Below are positions 1 to 6,247 of a stretch of DNA of 6,247 bases, piece by piece. The stretch is from JAYRWN01 sp041917975. GTDB lineage: Bacteria > Bacteroidota > Bacteroidia > Chitinophagales > Saprospiraceae. The position numbers and the translations under genes are program-made. Under the pieces are notes generated by a model. The model made no database searches and had not been told where the DNA came from. It worked only from the letters and a program-made list of their open reading frames with translations. Location: NCBI GenBank assembly GCA_041917975.1, contig JAYRWN010000016.1:1-6247 (forward strand), read 5' to 3'. Position 1 is the stretch's first letter. The number at the start of each line of letters is the position of its first letter.

Positions 1-588
1 CAAGGTATCCACCATACCCCAAAGGCCATTGGTTTGAACTTTGGCTGCCAAGCCTGAAAAATCTTCTGCCTGTTCATAGGAAGCCGGAATAATAATTTGC
101 CCCTGTTTATCCAGGAATCCCCAATAGTCTCCTATTCTCACCTTTGCCCGGCCATAATGAAAATCTCCCACCGATTCCCAGAGAGAATCTGCTGAAAGCA
201 AGTGGCCTTGTTTATTGATGAAATTGTAACCGCGGCCGAATTGCCACACCACACCTAATCCTTCGCGGAAAGGAGCCGCACCCTTATAAACCGGGGGAAT
301 TACCCAGGCGCCGGTTTGGTCAATATAGCCCCATAACCCACCGTCACTTGCCGGACAAAGCCCTTCTGAAAATTCCCCCAAGGCATCGAAGGTAGCAGCT
401 ATGGCTACTTTTCCTTCCATATTTAGCATACCCCATTTGTGGGAGGGTGGGAGATAATCCTCCAAATAGTGTGTTTTGTCGGAAGTGGGGTCAACAGGCA
501 AATTTTCTTCGGACTCTGCTTGCTCTTGTTTACAGGCAGTTACCAAGACAAACAGCAAAACTACACTCACCAAATAACTTTTAACCAT
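1..588 (-). CDS. WG-repeat lipoprotein, C-terminus beyond left edge
   Basis: An open minus-strand frame runs from ATG at 588 to the window edge, giving 196 residues with no stop, so the gene is truncated by the window. Residues 1-18 are a hydrophobic lipoprotein signal peptide ending in the lipobox VTAC, with Cys19 as the predicted lipidated residue, followed by an acidic linker (about 20-50). From residue 51 there are tandem copies of about 30-35 residues of the WG (KWG) type: KWGMLN (51), LWGYIDQTG (85), a degenerate copy at about 121 (YNFINKQG), YWGFLDKQG (155) and LWGMVD (189). Each is followed by a hydrophobic strand and an F-x-E/D-G-like turn. WG-repeat proteins are common in Bacteroidota and are thought to form beta-rich surface or periplasmic domains, mostly of unknown function. 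Attachment to the outer or inner membrane is inferred. It is divergent from the gene at 652, so the two may share a control region. Confidence 0.88.
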   Translation of the reverse strand, partial: MVKSYLVSVVLLFVLVTACKQEQAESEENLPVDPTSDKTHYLEDYLPPSHKWGMLNMEGKVAIAATFDALGEFSEGLCPASDGGLWGYIDQTGAWVIPPVYKGAAPFREGLGVVWQFGRGYNFINKQGHLLSADSLWESVGDFHYGRAKVRIGDYWGFLDKQGQIIIPASYEQAEDFSGLAAKVQTNGLWGMVDTL

Positions 589-590
589 TG

Positions 591-600
591 AATGATCATT
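591..600. promoter_or_regulatory. 10-bp perfect palindrome just upstream of the WG lipoprotein start
   Basis: AATGATCATT reads the same on both strands and ends 2 bases before the ATG (588) of the minus-strand lipoprotein gene, so it lies in its leader. It could be an operator half of a regulatory region or chance; a 10-bp palindrome in AT-rich DNA is weak evidence on its own. Confidence 0.2.
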
Positions 601-621
601 TCTGAAACAAAAATGTGTATT

Positions 622-633
622 TCAAACGTTTGA
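622..633. promoter_or_regulatory. 12-bp perfect palindrome in the divergent intergenic region
   Basis: TCAAACGTTTGA is a perfect 12-bp inverted repeat without a spacer, near the middle of the 63-bp gap between two divergent genes (starts at 588 minus and 652 plus). Each arm contains TTTG, the core of the Bacteroidota -33 promoter element, once on each strand. It might therefore be an operator for a dimeric regulator, or overlapping -33 elements of two divergent promoters. I could not find a clean TAnnTTTG -7 element at the right distance on either strand, so the role is open. Confidence 0.3.
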
Positions 634-651
634 GGTTTAATAAGGGTTTAT

Positions 652-1173
652 ATGTTTTGGAGTAATGTCCTGTTTTTAATTTTGATTTTAAACCAAAATT
701 CCGGATGGAATAAATATAATGCCAAAGATGGTTCCTTCACCATCATGATGCCAGATAAGGTTGTGGAAAAAACCGTTACAGCCCAAACTCCGGTGGGTAT
801 TTTGGAATACCGGGTAAATTATGCTGAATTACGGGATACCTCAGAGGCAAATTTTTTGTTTGCTGTCAACTATTGTGATTACCCGGTTTATTTAGCTGAT
901 TCCATTGATTTGAGTGAAGAATTATTTACGTCTACCATCGAGGAGCATTTAGAGCAAGTAAAGGGTGAACTGATCTACGAATCGAATGATATCACCTATG
1001 GTGTCCAGGGTAAAGTCTGGCGAATTCATTACAACCAAGGGCGCTATGTACTCCGATGCAGGGCTTTTGTTCACAAAAACCGGTTCTATGCCCTCCAGAC
1101 TTTCGGGTTGAATCGAACAACAAATGAACATTCAGACCGTTTTTTCAATTCTTTTATCCTGACTAAATCCTAA
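652..1173 (+). CDS. Small exported protein of unknown function
   Basis: The product is 173 aa. The start at ATG 652 is supported by an in-frame TGA shortly upstream and by a hydrophobic segment right after it (about residues 2-14), which looks like a short signal peptide or anchor. The mature part opens with DGSFTIMMPDK (26-36) and then TPVGILEYRV. It has a central A-V-N-Y-C-D-Y-P stretch (71-78), a helix with acidic residues (about 86-105), YGVQGKVWRIHY (116-127), and ends in FYALQTF (145-151) and FFNSFIL (164-170). This order of motifs resembles a loosely defined family of secreted or periplasmic proteins in Bacteroidota and Planctomycetota (F-x-V-x-x-P near the N-terminus, a D-Y-P strand, a closing S-F strand). 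I recall that pattern only approximately, and no function can be assigned. The hairpin 4 bases after its stop may end the transcript. Confidence 0.78.
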   Translation: MFWSNVLFLILILNQNSGWNKYNAKDGSFTIMMPDKVVEKTVTAQTPVGILEYRVNYAELRDTSEANFLFAVNYCDYPVYLADSIDLSEELFTSTIEEHLEQVKGELIYESNDITYGVQGKVWRIHYNQGRYVLRCRAFVHKNRFYALQTFGLNRTTNEHSDRFFNSFILTKS

Positions 1174-1177
1174 ATAA

Positions 1178-1204
1178 AACAGGGTCGTAAAAAACAACCC
1201 TGTT
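1178..1204. terminator. Hairpin with 8-bp stem between convergent genes, probable (bidirectional) terminator
   Basis: AACAGGGT (1178-1185) pairs perfectly with ACCCTGTT (1197-1204) around an 11-base A-rich loop. It begins 4 bases after the stop of the plus-strand gene. There is no U-run on the plus strand. Read on the minus strand, the stem is followed by TTATTTA, so the intrinsic-terminator form fits minus-strand transcription better. On that strand it lies 36 bases after the stop of the barrel-like remnant and about 200 bases after the decarboxylase stop. It may serve both strands. Confidence 0.55.
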
Positions 1205-1240
1205 ACTAAGACTTGTCAAGAACAAATTCTGGCTTAAAAT

Positions 1241-1399
1241 TTATATCTTAAACCTTGCTCTTACGTACACTTCCCAATCATGCCCGTTGATTGTATTGAA
1301 AGTGTCTGATTTTGGGTAAACAAGCCTTTTTAAATCCCCATATTTTATAATATACTCACTTCCTAAATATATAAACATTTCATCATTAACACAAAATAA
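1241..1399 (-). pseudogene. Probable remnant: C-terminal end of an outer-membrane beta-barrel-like protein
   Basis: This minus-strand frame is open from 1399 to a TAA at 1241-1243. It is bounded upstream by an in-frame TAA at 1400-1402, and its only ATG is at 1378 (45 codons). The translation looks like protein rather than random AT-rich sequence: it is rich in Tyr, Gly and charged residues (IYLGSEYIIKYGDLKRLVYP) and then has NGHDW. It ends in WEVYVRARFKI, in which hydrophobic (W, V, V, A, F, I) and polar (E, Y, R, R, K) residues alternate strictly, as in the last strand of an outer-membrane barrel. A terminator-like hairpin follows 36 bases after the stop, where a gene's end would have it. 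No signal peptide or barrel body is present. The upstream part is missing, and the decarboxylase gene ends 9 bases before the open stretch. A small genuine gene starting at 1378 is the alternative. The family is not identified. Confidence 0.42.
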
Positions 1400-1407
1400 T
1401 TATCGTC

Positions 1408-2829
1408 TTATTTTTTTTCTACAAGGTTACTCAGGGCTATTTTAATGGAATCCAACAGTTCCTGGACCTGTTCACGGTGAGTTCTAAAACTCATAAATGC
1501 TGCTCTTAGCCATAGTTGCCCTTGTATGCTGGTAGAAGAAATAAACACCGGAGCATGGTCATGAATATACTCCAGGATAGTTTTATTCTTTATATCATCT
1601 GAGAGACGATATAAAAGTATAGAAAGATCAGGTGGCCCCACGGTGATAAATCCAAGCGCTTTTATTTCATGATAAAACCAGTTTGCCAATGAGAGTTTCT
1701 CCTCCAACGTGTCGCGAAATGCACCCACACCATACAAATAAAACGGCAACCACATGCGCAAACCCCGAAAATGTTTTGTTAGTTCGGGAGAGATGTCCGC
1801 CGGAGAGAGCTCTTCGGGTATTTGATAAGCATCCTGCATGTAACTGGCCTGGTAATAATGTGACTTGAGCACGCTATCAGTATGGCGAATGATCACTGCG
1901 CCTGTACCATACGGCAAAAAAAAGCCTTTATGCGGGTCCAATACAAAAGAGTCACTCTCGGATACCCCTTTCATCTGTTCTTTCAGCGTGTCCAGGAGAA
2001 GAAAAGCGCCGCCATAAGCACCATCTACATGAAACCATAAAGCATGTTTTTTGCAGATTTGACTAATCGTTGCGATTGGATCGATAGCCCCGGCATCGGT
2101 GGTACCCAAAGAACCTACAACTATGGATGGTACAAAACTATTCGCCTTGTCTTCGAGGATCAGTTGTTCCAGATGTTCAGTATTCATACGAAACCTTTCA
2201 TCCATGTCGACTATCCGCACAACGGCCCTCCCTAAACCACATATACGCATAGCTTTATGGACACAATGGTGCACATGATTTGTTAGATAAATGCAGACGG
2301 TCTGCGGTGCAAAGTCTAATAAATTCAAATGGTCCCGTGCTGCTACCAGAGCGGTCAAATTGGCTAATGAGCCTCCCGAAGCCAGATGCCCGCAGGCGTC
2401 TTTAGGATAACCTGCCAGGCCAATCATCCAGCGTATCAGTTCGTTTTCTAACTTGACAGCCCCTGGGCTCGCATAATAAATACCGGCGTAACTATTAGTG
2501 ACGTCAGCGATAAAATCGCCTAATGCTGCCGCAAAAACTCCGCCACCCGGCACATAACCCAGATGTCGTCCGGAAGCAGGCTTGATGCCGGGGAGCACCA
2601 CCTTGCTTTTTATCCATTCTAAGGCCGATTCGATGGTCTGACCTTTTTCAGGCATGGTAAATCCAAATCCTACTCCAAAATCAGCATCTGGCTTTTCATA
2701 AGCTCTTGTTGACTTCAGTTCTTGTAAATAGGTTTCGGTGAAGGCAAATACCTCTTCTGACCAGTGTTTTCTGGTAAAGGCATCATCTTCCAGCGGTCGA
2801 TAAAATTTTTCAAATTCTTCCTGCATCAT
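1408..2829 (-). CDS. PLP-dependent group II decarboxylase (aromatic-L-amino-acid/glutamate decarboxylase-like)
   Basis: The product is 473 aa counted from ATG 2829. A GTG at 2835 and a second ATG at 2826 are alternative starts, and no strong ribosome site decides. Fold-type I PLP motifs appear in family order: ASPGAVKLE (120-128), SGGSLANLTAL (151-161), NHVHHCVHKA (184-193) with a His that should stack on the PLP ring (about His187), GSLGTTDAGAIDP (239-251), HVDGAYGG (267-274) with Asp269 for the pyridine nitrogen, and DPHKGFFLPYGTGA (298-311) with Lys301 as the Schiff-base lysine. SPELTKHFRGLRMW (347-360) closes the large domain. Length is normal for the family (about 470-510). The family usually decarboxylates an L-amino acid to an amine and CO2 in the cytosol. 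The DPHKGFF form, instead of the NPHKW common in aromatic decarboxylases, marks a less characterised subgroup, so the substrate is unknown. It is transcribed away from coaD. Confidence 0.9.
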   Translation of the reverse strand: MMQEEFEKFYRPLEDDAFTRKHWSEEVFAFTETYLQELKSTRAYEKPDADFGVGFGFTMPEKGQTIESALEWIKSKVVLPGIKPASGRHLGYVPGGGVFAAALGDFIADVTNSYAGIYYASPGAVKLENELIRWMIGLAGYPKDACGHLASGGSLANLTALVAARDHLNLLDFAPQTVCIYLTNHVHHCVHKAMRICGLGRAVVRIVDMDERFRMNTEHLEQLILEDKANSFVPSIVVGSLGTTDAGAIDPIATISQICKKHALWFHVDGAYGGAFLLLDTLKEQMKGVSESDSFVLDPHKGFFLPYGTGAVIIRHTDSVLKSHYYQASYMQDAYQIPEELSPADISPELTKHFRGLRMWLPFYLYGVGAFRDTLEEKLSLANWFYHEIKALGFITVGPPDLSILLYRLSDDIKNKTILEYIHDHAPVFISSTSIQGQLWLRAAFMSFRTHREQVQELLDSIKIALSNLVEKK

Positions 2830-2920
2830 TCCCACGATTGAATTAATAAGCGAACCAAATCAATTTTTTGAACATTTAGGAATTCTCTTTCTTTATATTG
2901 CCAAAAAATACCGGTAACGA

Positions 2921-2948
2921 TTTGGGCTGGCGAAAATGCCTTATTTTG
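2921..2948 (+). promoter_or_regulatory. Candidate Bacteroidota-type promoter for coaD-pruA
   Basis: TTTG at 2921-2924 is followed, 17 bases later, by TATTTTG at 2942-2948. This resembles the Bacteroidota housekeeping promoter (TTTG at -33, TAnnTTTG at -7), with one T missing and slightly short spacing. Transcription would start around 2953-2956, leaving a leader of about 15 bases before the coaD ATG at 2970. It is a pattern match by eye and could be chance. Confidence 0.3.
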
Positions 2949-2969
2949 GCCCAGATTAGCGGAAGCCTT

Positions 2970-3440
2970 ATGTCAAAAAAAATTCTTGTTTTTCCCGGCT
3001 CGTTTGACCCCATAACTTTAGGACATGTGGACTTAGCCATCCGGGCATTACCATTGTTTGATGAAATTATCGTGGCCGTGGGTTTGAACACTCAGAAGGA
3101 ATACTTATTCAGTCTGGAGCAAAGGTTAAATTGGCTGGAACAAGTATTTAATGAATATCAAAAAATTCGAATCGATTATTTCGAAGGTTTAACCGTAGAA
3201 TACTGTAAAAAAGTCAAGGCAAATTATATCCTAAGAGGATTGCGTAATTCATCCGATTTTGATTATGAAAAAACCATTTCGCAATTAAATCATATCATTG
3301 GTGATGACTTGGAGACCATCTTTTTTATCAGTAGGCCTGAATTTTCGCACATCAGCAGTACCATAGTCAGAGAAATTATCATGGGCAATGGGGATGCATC
3401 TCCCTTTATACCCAGTCAAATAATAATTCAAAAAAAATAA
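2970..3440 (+). CDS. coaD: Phosphopantetheine adenylyltransferase
   Basis: The enzyme transfers AMP from ATP to 4'-phosphopantetheine to give dephospho-CoA, the penultimate step of coenzyme A synthesis in the cytosol. The product is 156 aa, close to the usual ~160. The nucleotidyltransferase motif FPGSFDPITLGH (8-19) carries the TxGH signature with His19. Lys43, Arg89 and Arg92 in ILRGLRNSSDFDYE (87-100) match the substrate-binding Lys and Arg residues of E. coli CoaD, and ISSTIVRE (128-135) is the second ATP-site motif. The start is set at ATG 2970: it puts the Rossmann strand KKILVFPGSFDP at the N-terminus and has GGAAG 4 bases upstream. The frame extends upstream to a TTG at 2898, but that adds 24 residues with no counterpart in CoaD. 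pruA follows after 10 bases, so cotranscription is likely. Confidence 0.96.
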   Translation: MSKKILVFPGSFDPITLGHVDLAIRALPLFDEIIVAVGLNTQKEYLFSLEQRLNWLEQVFNEYQKIRIDYFEGLTVEYCKKVKANYILRGLRNSSDFDYEKTISQLNHIIGDDLETIFFISRPEFSHISSTIVREIIMGNGDASPFIPSQIIIQKK

Positions 3441-3450
3441 TTTAGCAACC

Positions 3451-5079
3451 ATGAGTAATGGAGTTTTTACTATCCCCCCATTAGTTAATGAGCCCGTTGA
3501 TTCCTTTAAACCCGGCAGTGCCGAAAGAATCACCTTATTAGGAAAAATGAAGGCTCTAAAAAATGAAGTCAGAGAAATACCGATGATCATCGCCGGGCAA
3601 GAAATAACTACCGGCCAAAAGGGCCTCATTCACCCTCCCCACGAAAGGCATCATTTAATAGGAGAATTTCATCGGGGGGATGAAACCCATGTGAAGCAAG
3701 CGATTGACGCAGCTTTAAAAGCAAAACCTGCTTGGGAAAACCTGCCATGGGAAGAGCGCGCTGCGGTCTTTCTCAAAGCTGCCGACTTGTTGACCGGATC
3801 TTTCCGTGCTGAAATGAATGCAGCTACCATGCTTTGCCAAAGTAAAAATGCATTCCAATCTGAAATAGATGCGGTTTGTGAGCTCGCTGATTTTTTCCGG
3901 TTTAATGCCCTCTTCATGCAAACGATGTATGAACAACAACCCTTATCCGCCAAACAAACCTGGAATAAACTGGAATATCGCGCTCTGGAAGGATTTGTTT
4001 TTGCTATTACCCCATTCAATTTCACTTCTATCGCTGGTAATCTACCCTCCGCGCCAGCCATAATGGGTAATACCGTTGTATGGAAACCTGCCGAAACTCA
4101 AATTTATTCAGCGTATGTGATCATGAAGGTGTTCCAGGCAGCTGGGCTGCCGCCAGGGGTGATCAATCTGGTATTTGCCTCCGGACCAATGTCAAGTAAA
4201 GTCGTACTTAATCACCCGGAATTTTCCGGTATACATTTCACTGGCAGTACTGGAGTTTTTCAGACGCTGTGGAAAACCATCGGTTCTAACATAAACAATT
4301 ATCGTTCTTATCCACGTATAGTAGGGGAGACCGGGGGGAAGGATTTTGTTTTGGCTCATCCTTCAGCTGATCCGGTAGCGGTGGCCGTAGCTTTAGCCCG
4401 AGGTGCTTTTGAATACCAGGGCCAGAAGTGTTCAGCCGCTTCGCGTGCTTATATCCCTAGATCTTTATATAAATCTATCCGTGAACGTTTAGTACATGAT
4501 GTACAATCCTTTAAAATGGGTAGCCCGGAAAACTTTAGTAATTTTATTAATGCGGTGATTGATGAAAAAGCTTTTGATAATATTACCAATTACATTGCCC
4601 GGGCTAAGCTAGATCCGCACGTGAAGATTCTTGCCGGAAGTGGTTATGATAAATCGGAAGGCTATTTTATAGAACCGACCATCTTGCAAGTGGATGACCC
4701 CCGCTATGTAACGATGTGTGAAGAATTGTTTGGTCCGGTCTTAACACTTTATGTCTACGATGATCAAAAATGGCGAGATGTTTTGATCCTGGTGGATACT
4801 ACCTCTCCGTACGCCTTGACCGGAGCTATCTTTGCTCAAGACCGTTATGTTATTCAGGAAGCCACTCAAGCATTGCGTCACTCGGCTGGTAATTTTTATA
4901 TTAATGATAAACCTACCGGAGCAGTGGTAGGCCAACAACCATTTGGCGGAGCCAGAGCCTCCGGGACGAATGATAAAGCTGGTTCTATTCTTAATCTTTA
5001 CCGCTGGGTCTCACCGCGTACCATTAAAGAAAATTTTGACCCACCTTTAGATTTTCGCTATCCTTTTTTGGCAGAATAA
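3451..5079 (+). CDS. pruA: L-glutamate gamma-semialdehyde dehydrogenase (1-pyrroline-5-carboxylate dehydrogenase)
   Basis: The enzyme oxidises glutamate semialdehyde (the open form of pyrroline-5-carboxylate) to glutamate with NAD+, the last step of proline and ornithine breakdown. The product is 542 aa, the length of the stand-alone, ALDH4A1-like class rather than the proteobacterial PutA fusion. Aldehyde dehydrogenase motifs are complete: TPFNFTSIAGNLP (187-199) with oxyanion Asn190, NTVVWKPAE (207-215) with the NAD-binding Lys212, FTGST (263-267), the general base Glu293 in VGETGGKDF, nucleophile Cys327 in YQGQKCSAASR, and CEELFGPV (423-430). The C-terminal NDKPTGAVVGQQPFGGARASG (485-505) is typical of this subfamily. 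Start ATG 3451 lies 10 bases after coaD; no Shine-Dalgarno is seen. No prodh (putA-type) gene is in the window, so the partner enzyme must be encoded elsewhere. Confidence 0.97.
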   Translation: MSNGVFTIPPLVNEPVDSFKPGSAERITLLGKMKALKNEVREIPMIIAGQEITTGQKGLIHPPHERHHLIGEFHRGDETHVKQAIDAALKAKPAWENLPWEERAAVFLKAADLLTGSFRAEMNAATMLCQSKNAFQSEIDAVCELADFFRFNALFMQTMYEQQPLSAKQTWNKLEYRALEGFVFAITPFNFTSIAGNLPSAPAIMGNTVVWKPAETQIYSAYVIMKVFQAAGLPPGVINLVFASGPMSSKVVLNHPEFSGIHFTGSTGVFQTLWKTIGSNINNYRSYPRIVGETGGKDFVLAHPSADPVAVAVALARGAFEYQGQKCSAASRAYIPRSLYKSIRERLVHDVQSFKMGSPENFSNFINAVIDEKAFDNITNYIARAKLDPHVKILAGSGYDKSEGYFIEPTILQVDDPRYVTMCEELFGPVLTLYVYDDQKWRDVLILVDTTSPYALTGAIFAQDRYVIQEATQALRHSAGNFYINDKPTGAVVGQQPFGGARASGTNDKAGSILNLYRWVSPRTIKENFDPPLDFRYPFLAE

Positions 5080-5107
5080 ATTAAAAATTCCAGCAAAAAG
5101 GTATTTA

Positions 5108-5734
5108 CTAAAAGGGAGCATCTCGGATAATCTTTTGCAGAAACTCGTGAACCAAAACCGGTTTTAAGAGAATAGTGAAAGCCATACCGGTAAGTGCACC
5201 ATATAAGTGTGCATCGTGATCTATACGTTCATGGTAGGATTTACGACTGGCATAATGCGAATAAACCACGTAGAGTATGGCAAATAAAAATGCTGGAATT
5301 GGGATAATAAAAAAAAGAAGCAGCATATTCCAAGGTTCAAAAAGGATAAAGGCAAATAGAATTCCCGCTATGGCCCCGGATGCTCCCACACTGGCAAATC
5401 CTGAATTCAGCCTGTGCTTCTGATAAGTGACCAAGTTAGCCAGAACCATCGATAAAATATACAGCAAACCGTAAAGAACACCGCCCTTTAAATGCCCAAA
5501 TTCGTATTTGTACCAACTTTCTACGTAGGCACCAAATGAATAAAGCACGTATAAGTTTATTAATAGATGTGTCCAGTCAGCATGTAAAAATCCAGCCGTA
5601 AGCCAGCGGTATATTTGGTTATTTTTTGATTCCACATAAGGCCGGTGTATTAGTTTTTCCATAAGCTCATCATTCTGGAAAGCCAAATAAGAAACAAGCC
5701 CGGTGATAAGAATAATAAAAAGTGTAACAGACAT
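5108..5734 (-). CDS. Rhomboid family intramembrane serine protease
   Basis: The product is a 208-aa integral membrane protein of the inner membrane, predicted to cleave transmembrane segments of other proteins; the substrate is unknown. About six hydrophobic segments are visible (roughly 3-20, 53-73, 84-102, 114-132, 136-158 and 176-194), matching the six-helix bacterial core. The rhomboid motifs are present: HADWTHLLIN (51-60), the HxxxxHxxxN signature of helix 2; GASGA (117-121) with the predicted nucleophile Ser119 on helix 4; and DAHLYGALTG (174-183) with the catalytic partner His176 on helix 6. The usual AHLGG appears as AHLYGA, a mild change one residue beyond the catalytic His pair. 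Start ATG 5734 directly precedes the first membrane segment, and no other ATG occurs upstream in frame. The gene converges on pruA with 28 bases between stops, and it could be cotranscribed with the gene at 5835, 100 bases upstream. Confidence 0.92.
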   Translation of the reverse strand: MSVTLFIILITGLVSYLAFQNDELMEKLIHRPYVESKNNQIYRWLTAGFLHADWTHLLINLYVLYSFGAYVESWYKYEFGHLKGGVLYGLLYILSMVLANLVTYQKHRLNSGFASVGASGAIAGILFAFILFEPWNMLLLFFIIPIPAFLFAILYVVYSHYASRKSYHERIDHDAHLYGALTGMAFTILLKPVLVHEFLQKIIRDAPF

Positions 5735-5834
5735 ATTTGAATTGAATATGAGGTCTTGGTCGTCAAAAAAAACCGTAAGATAGTATAATTACCCAAGGTT
5801 AGAACAAGCACAAAATAAGGCCTGGTAGTTTTCT

Positions 5835-6247
5835 TTAATTTAACAATGCCTCACGAAATAACAGACCTTTCCTTGCATCATAATCCGGTTTTATCCTACG
5901 GCGGTATAACTCTTTTTTATAGGGAAATTGGCGGGCATCAATTATAAAAACTTTGCAGCCGATGGCTTTTTTCAACTCATCATTATTGTCCCGCCAGCAT
6001 TGGGCCATTTCATAAGCAGTCCCATTGTAATCACTCATCCAACGATCATCAAACATTACTTCTAAATACAAAATACCATTGCGGTAATCCAGCAACTTGG
6101 AATATAAGCCAAAACCGATGCGATAAAGTTGGTCAGTCTGAAATAAATGGCGCCTGTTTATTTCTTCTAGGTTCATATGGCTATGAACAGCAGAAATTAT
6201 GCCATATAATCTTAATCCATAATACATAAAAATTAATAGAATGGAAG
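5835..6247 (-). CDS. Unrecognised protein with N-terminal hydrophobic segment, probably truncated by right edge
   Basis: The frame ends at TAA 5835-5837. The first in-window ATG is at 6227 (130 aa), but the frame stays open to the window edge and the extra codons read S-I-L-L-I-F, which joins MYYGLRLYGIISAV into one hydrophobic stretch of about 20 residues. The true start is therefore likely beyond base 6247, and this stretch is a probable membrane anchor or signal. After it comes a charged region with NLEEINRRHLFQTDQLYRIG and LYSKLLDYRNGILYLEV, then many aromatic and charged residues (FDDRWMSDYNG, AYEMAQCWRDNNDELKKA). The tail is basic (YRRRIKPDYDARKG). I recognise no family or catalytic motif. 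It lies 100 bases upstream of the rhomboid gene on the same strand. An internal ATG at 6176 would give a soluble 113-aa form, which I consider less likely. Confidence 0.65.
   Translation of the reverse strand, partial: SILLIFMYYGLRLYGIISAVHSHMNLEEINRRHLFQTDQLYRIGFGLYSKLLDYRNGILYLEVMFDDRWMSDYNGTAYEMAQCWRDNNDELKKAIGCKVFIIDARQFPYKKELYRRRIKPDYDARKGLLFREALLN

Noticed and set aside
2898..2969. Upstream extension of coaD to a TTG start (24 extra residues).
   Set aside because: The extension has no counterpart in the CoaD family, and ATG 2970 has a GGAAG site and puts the first beta strand at the N-terminus.
2876..3091. Minus-strand 71-codon frame overlapping the start of coaD.
   Set aside because: It lies opposite the conserved CoaD motifs and its translation has no protein-like features; it is a shadow frame.
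3669..4061. Minus-strand 130-codon frame inside pruA.
   Set aside because: It is antisense to the conserved aldehyde dehydrogenase core; its length is explained by codon constraint on the other strand.
1408..5079. A functional cluster joining the decarboxylase with coaD and pruA.
   Set aside because: The decarboxylase is divergent from the coaD-pruA pair, its substrate is unknown, and CoA synthesis has no specific tie to it; adjacency alone does not support a system.
5062..5101. Possible terminator CCTTTTT...AAAAAGG around the pruA stop.
   Set aside because: The 7-bp stem is almost all A-T pairs with a 26-base loop and no U-tract; too weak to annotate.
5735..5834. Promoter for the rhomboid gene in the 100-bp gap (for example TTG with TATCTTAC on the minus strand).
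   Set aside because: The match to TAnnTTTG is partial and the spacing is long; several equally poor matches exist in this AT-rich stretch.

Overview
The window looks like ordinary chromosome from a Bacteroidota bacterium, perhaps of the Saprospiria/Lewinella type. I infer this from the AT-rich intergenic DNA, the mostly weak Shine-Dalgarno signals, the WG-repeat lipoprotein and the long (542 aa) PruA. The finer placement is a guess. There is no rRNA, tRNA, CRISPR array, insertion sequence or phage gene.

Layout from left to right. Bases 1-588 (minus) carry the N-terminal part of a WG-repeat lipoprotein that runs off the left edge. It is divergent, across 63 bp containing two perfect palindromes, from a small exported protein of unknown function (652-1173, plus). 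The 234-bp gap that follows holds a strong 8-bp-stem hairpin and a short minus-strand reading frame that reads like the last ~50 residues of an outer-membrane beta-barrel protein, probably a gene remnant. Next on the minus strand is a complete PLP-dependent group II decarboxylase (1408-2829). Divergent from it are coaD (2970-3440), for coenzyme A synthesis, and, 10 bp further on, pruA (3451-5079), for proline/ornithine catabolism to glutamate. pruA converges on a rhomboid-type intramembrane serine protease (5108-5734, minus) with only 28 bp between stop codons. The right edge holds an unrecognised minus-strand gene whose frame is still open at base 6247, so it is probably truncated by the window.

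The genes do not form one obvious pathway. coaD-pruA is the only likely cotranscribed pair, and it looks like a housekeeping pairing rather than a functional one. A link between the decarboxylase and PruA through glutamate-related amino acids is possible, but the sequence does not show it.

I see no convincing new multi-gene system. The most interesting signal is the unannotated barrel-like gene remnant next to the decarboxylase, followed by the palindromes in the left divergent promoter region and the unidentified right-edge gene.
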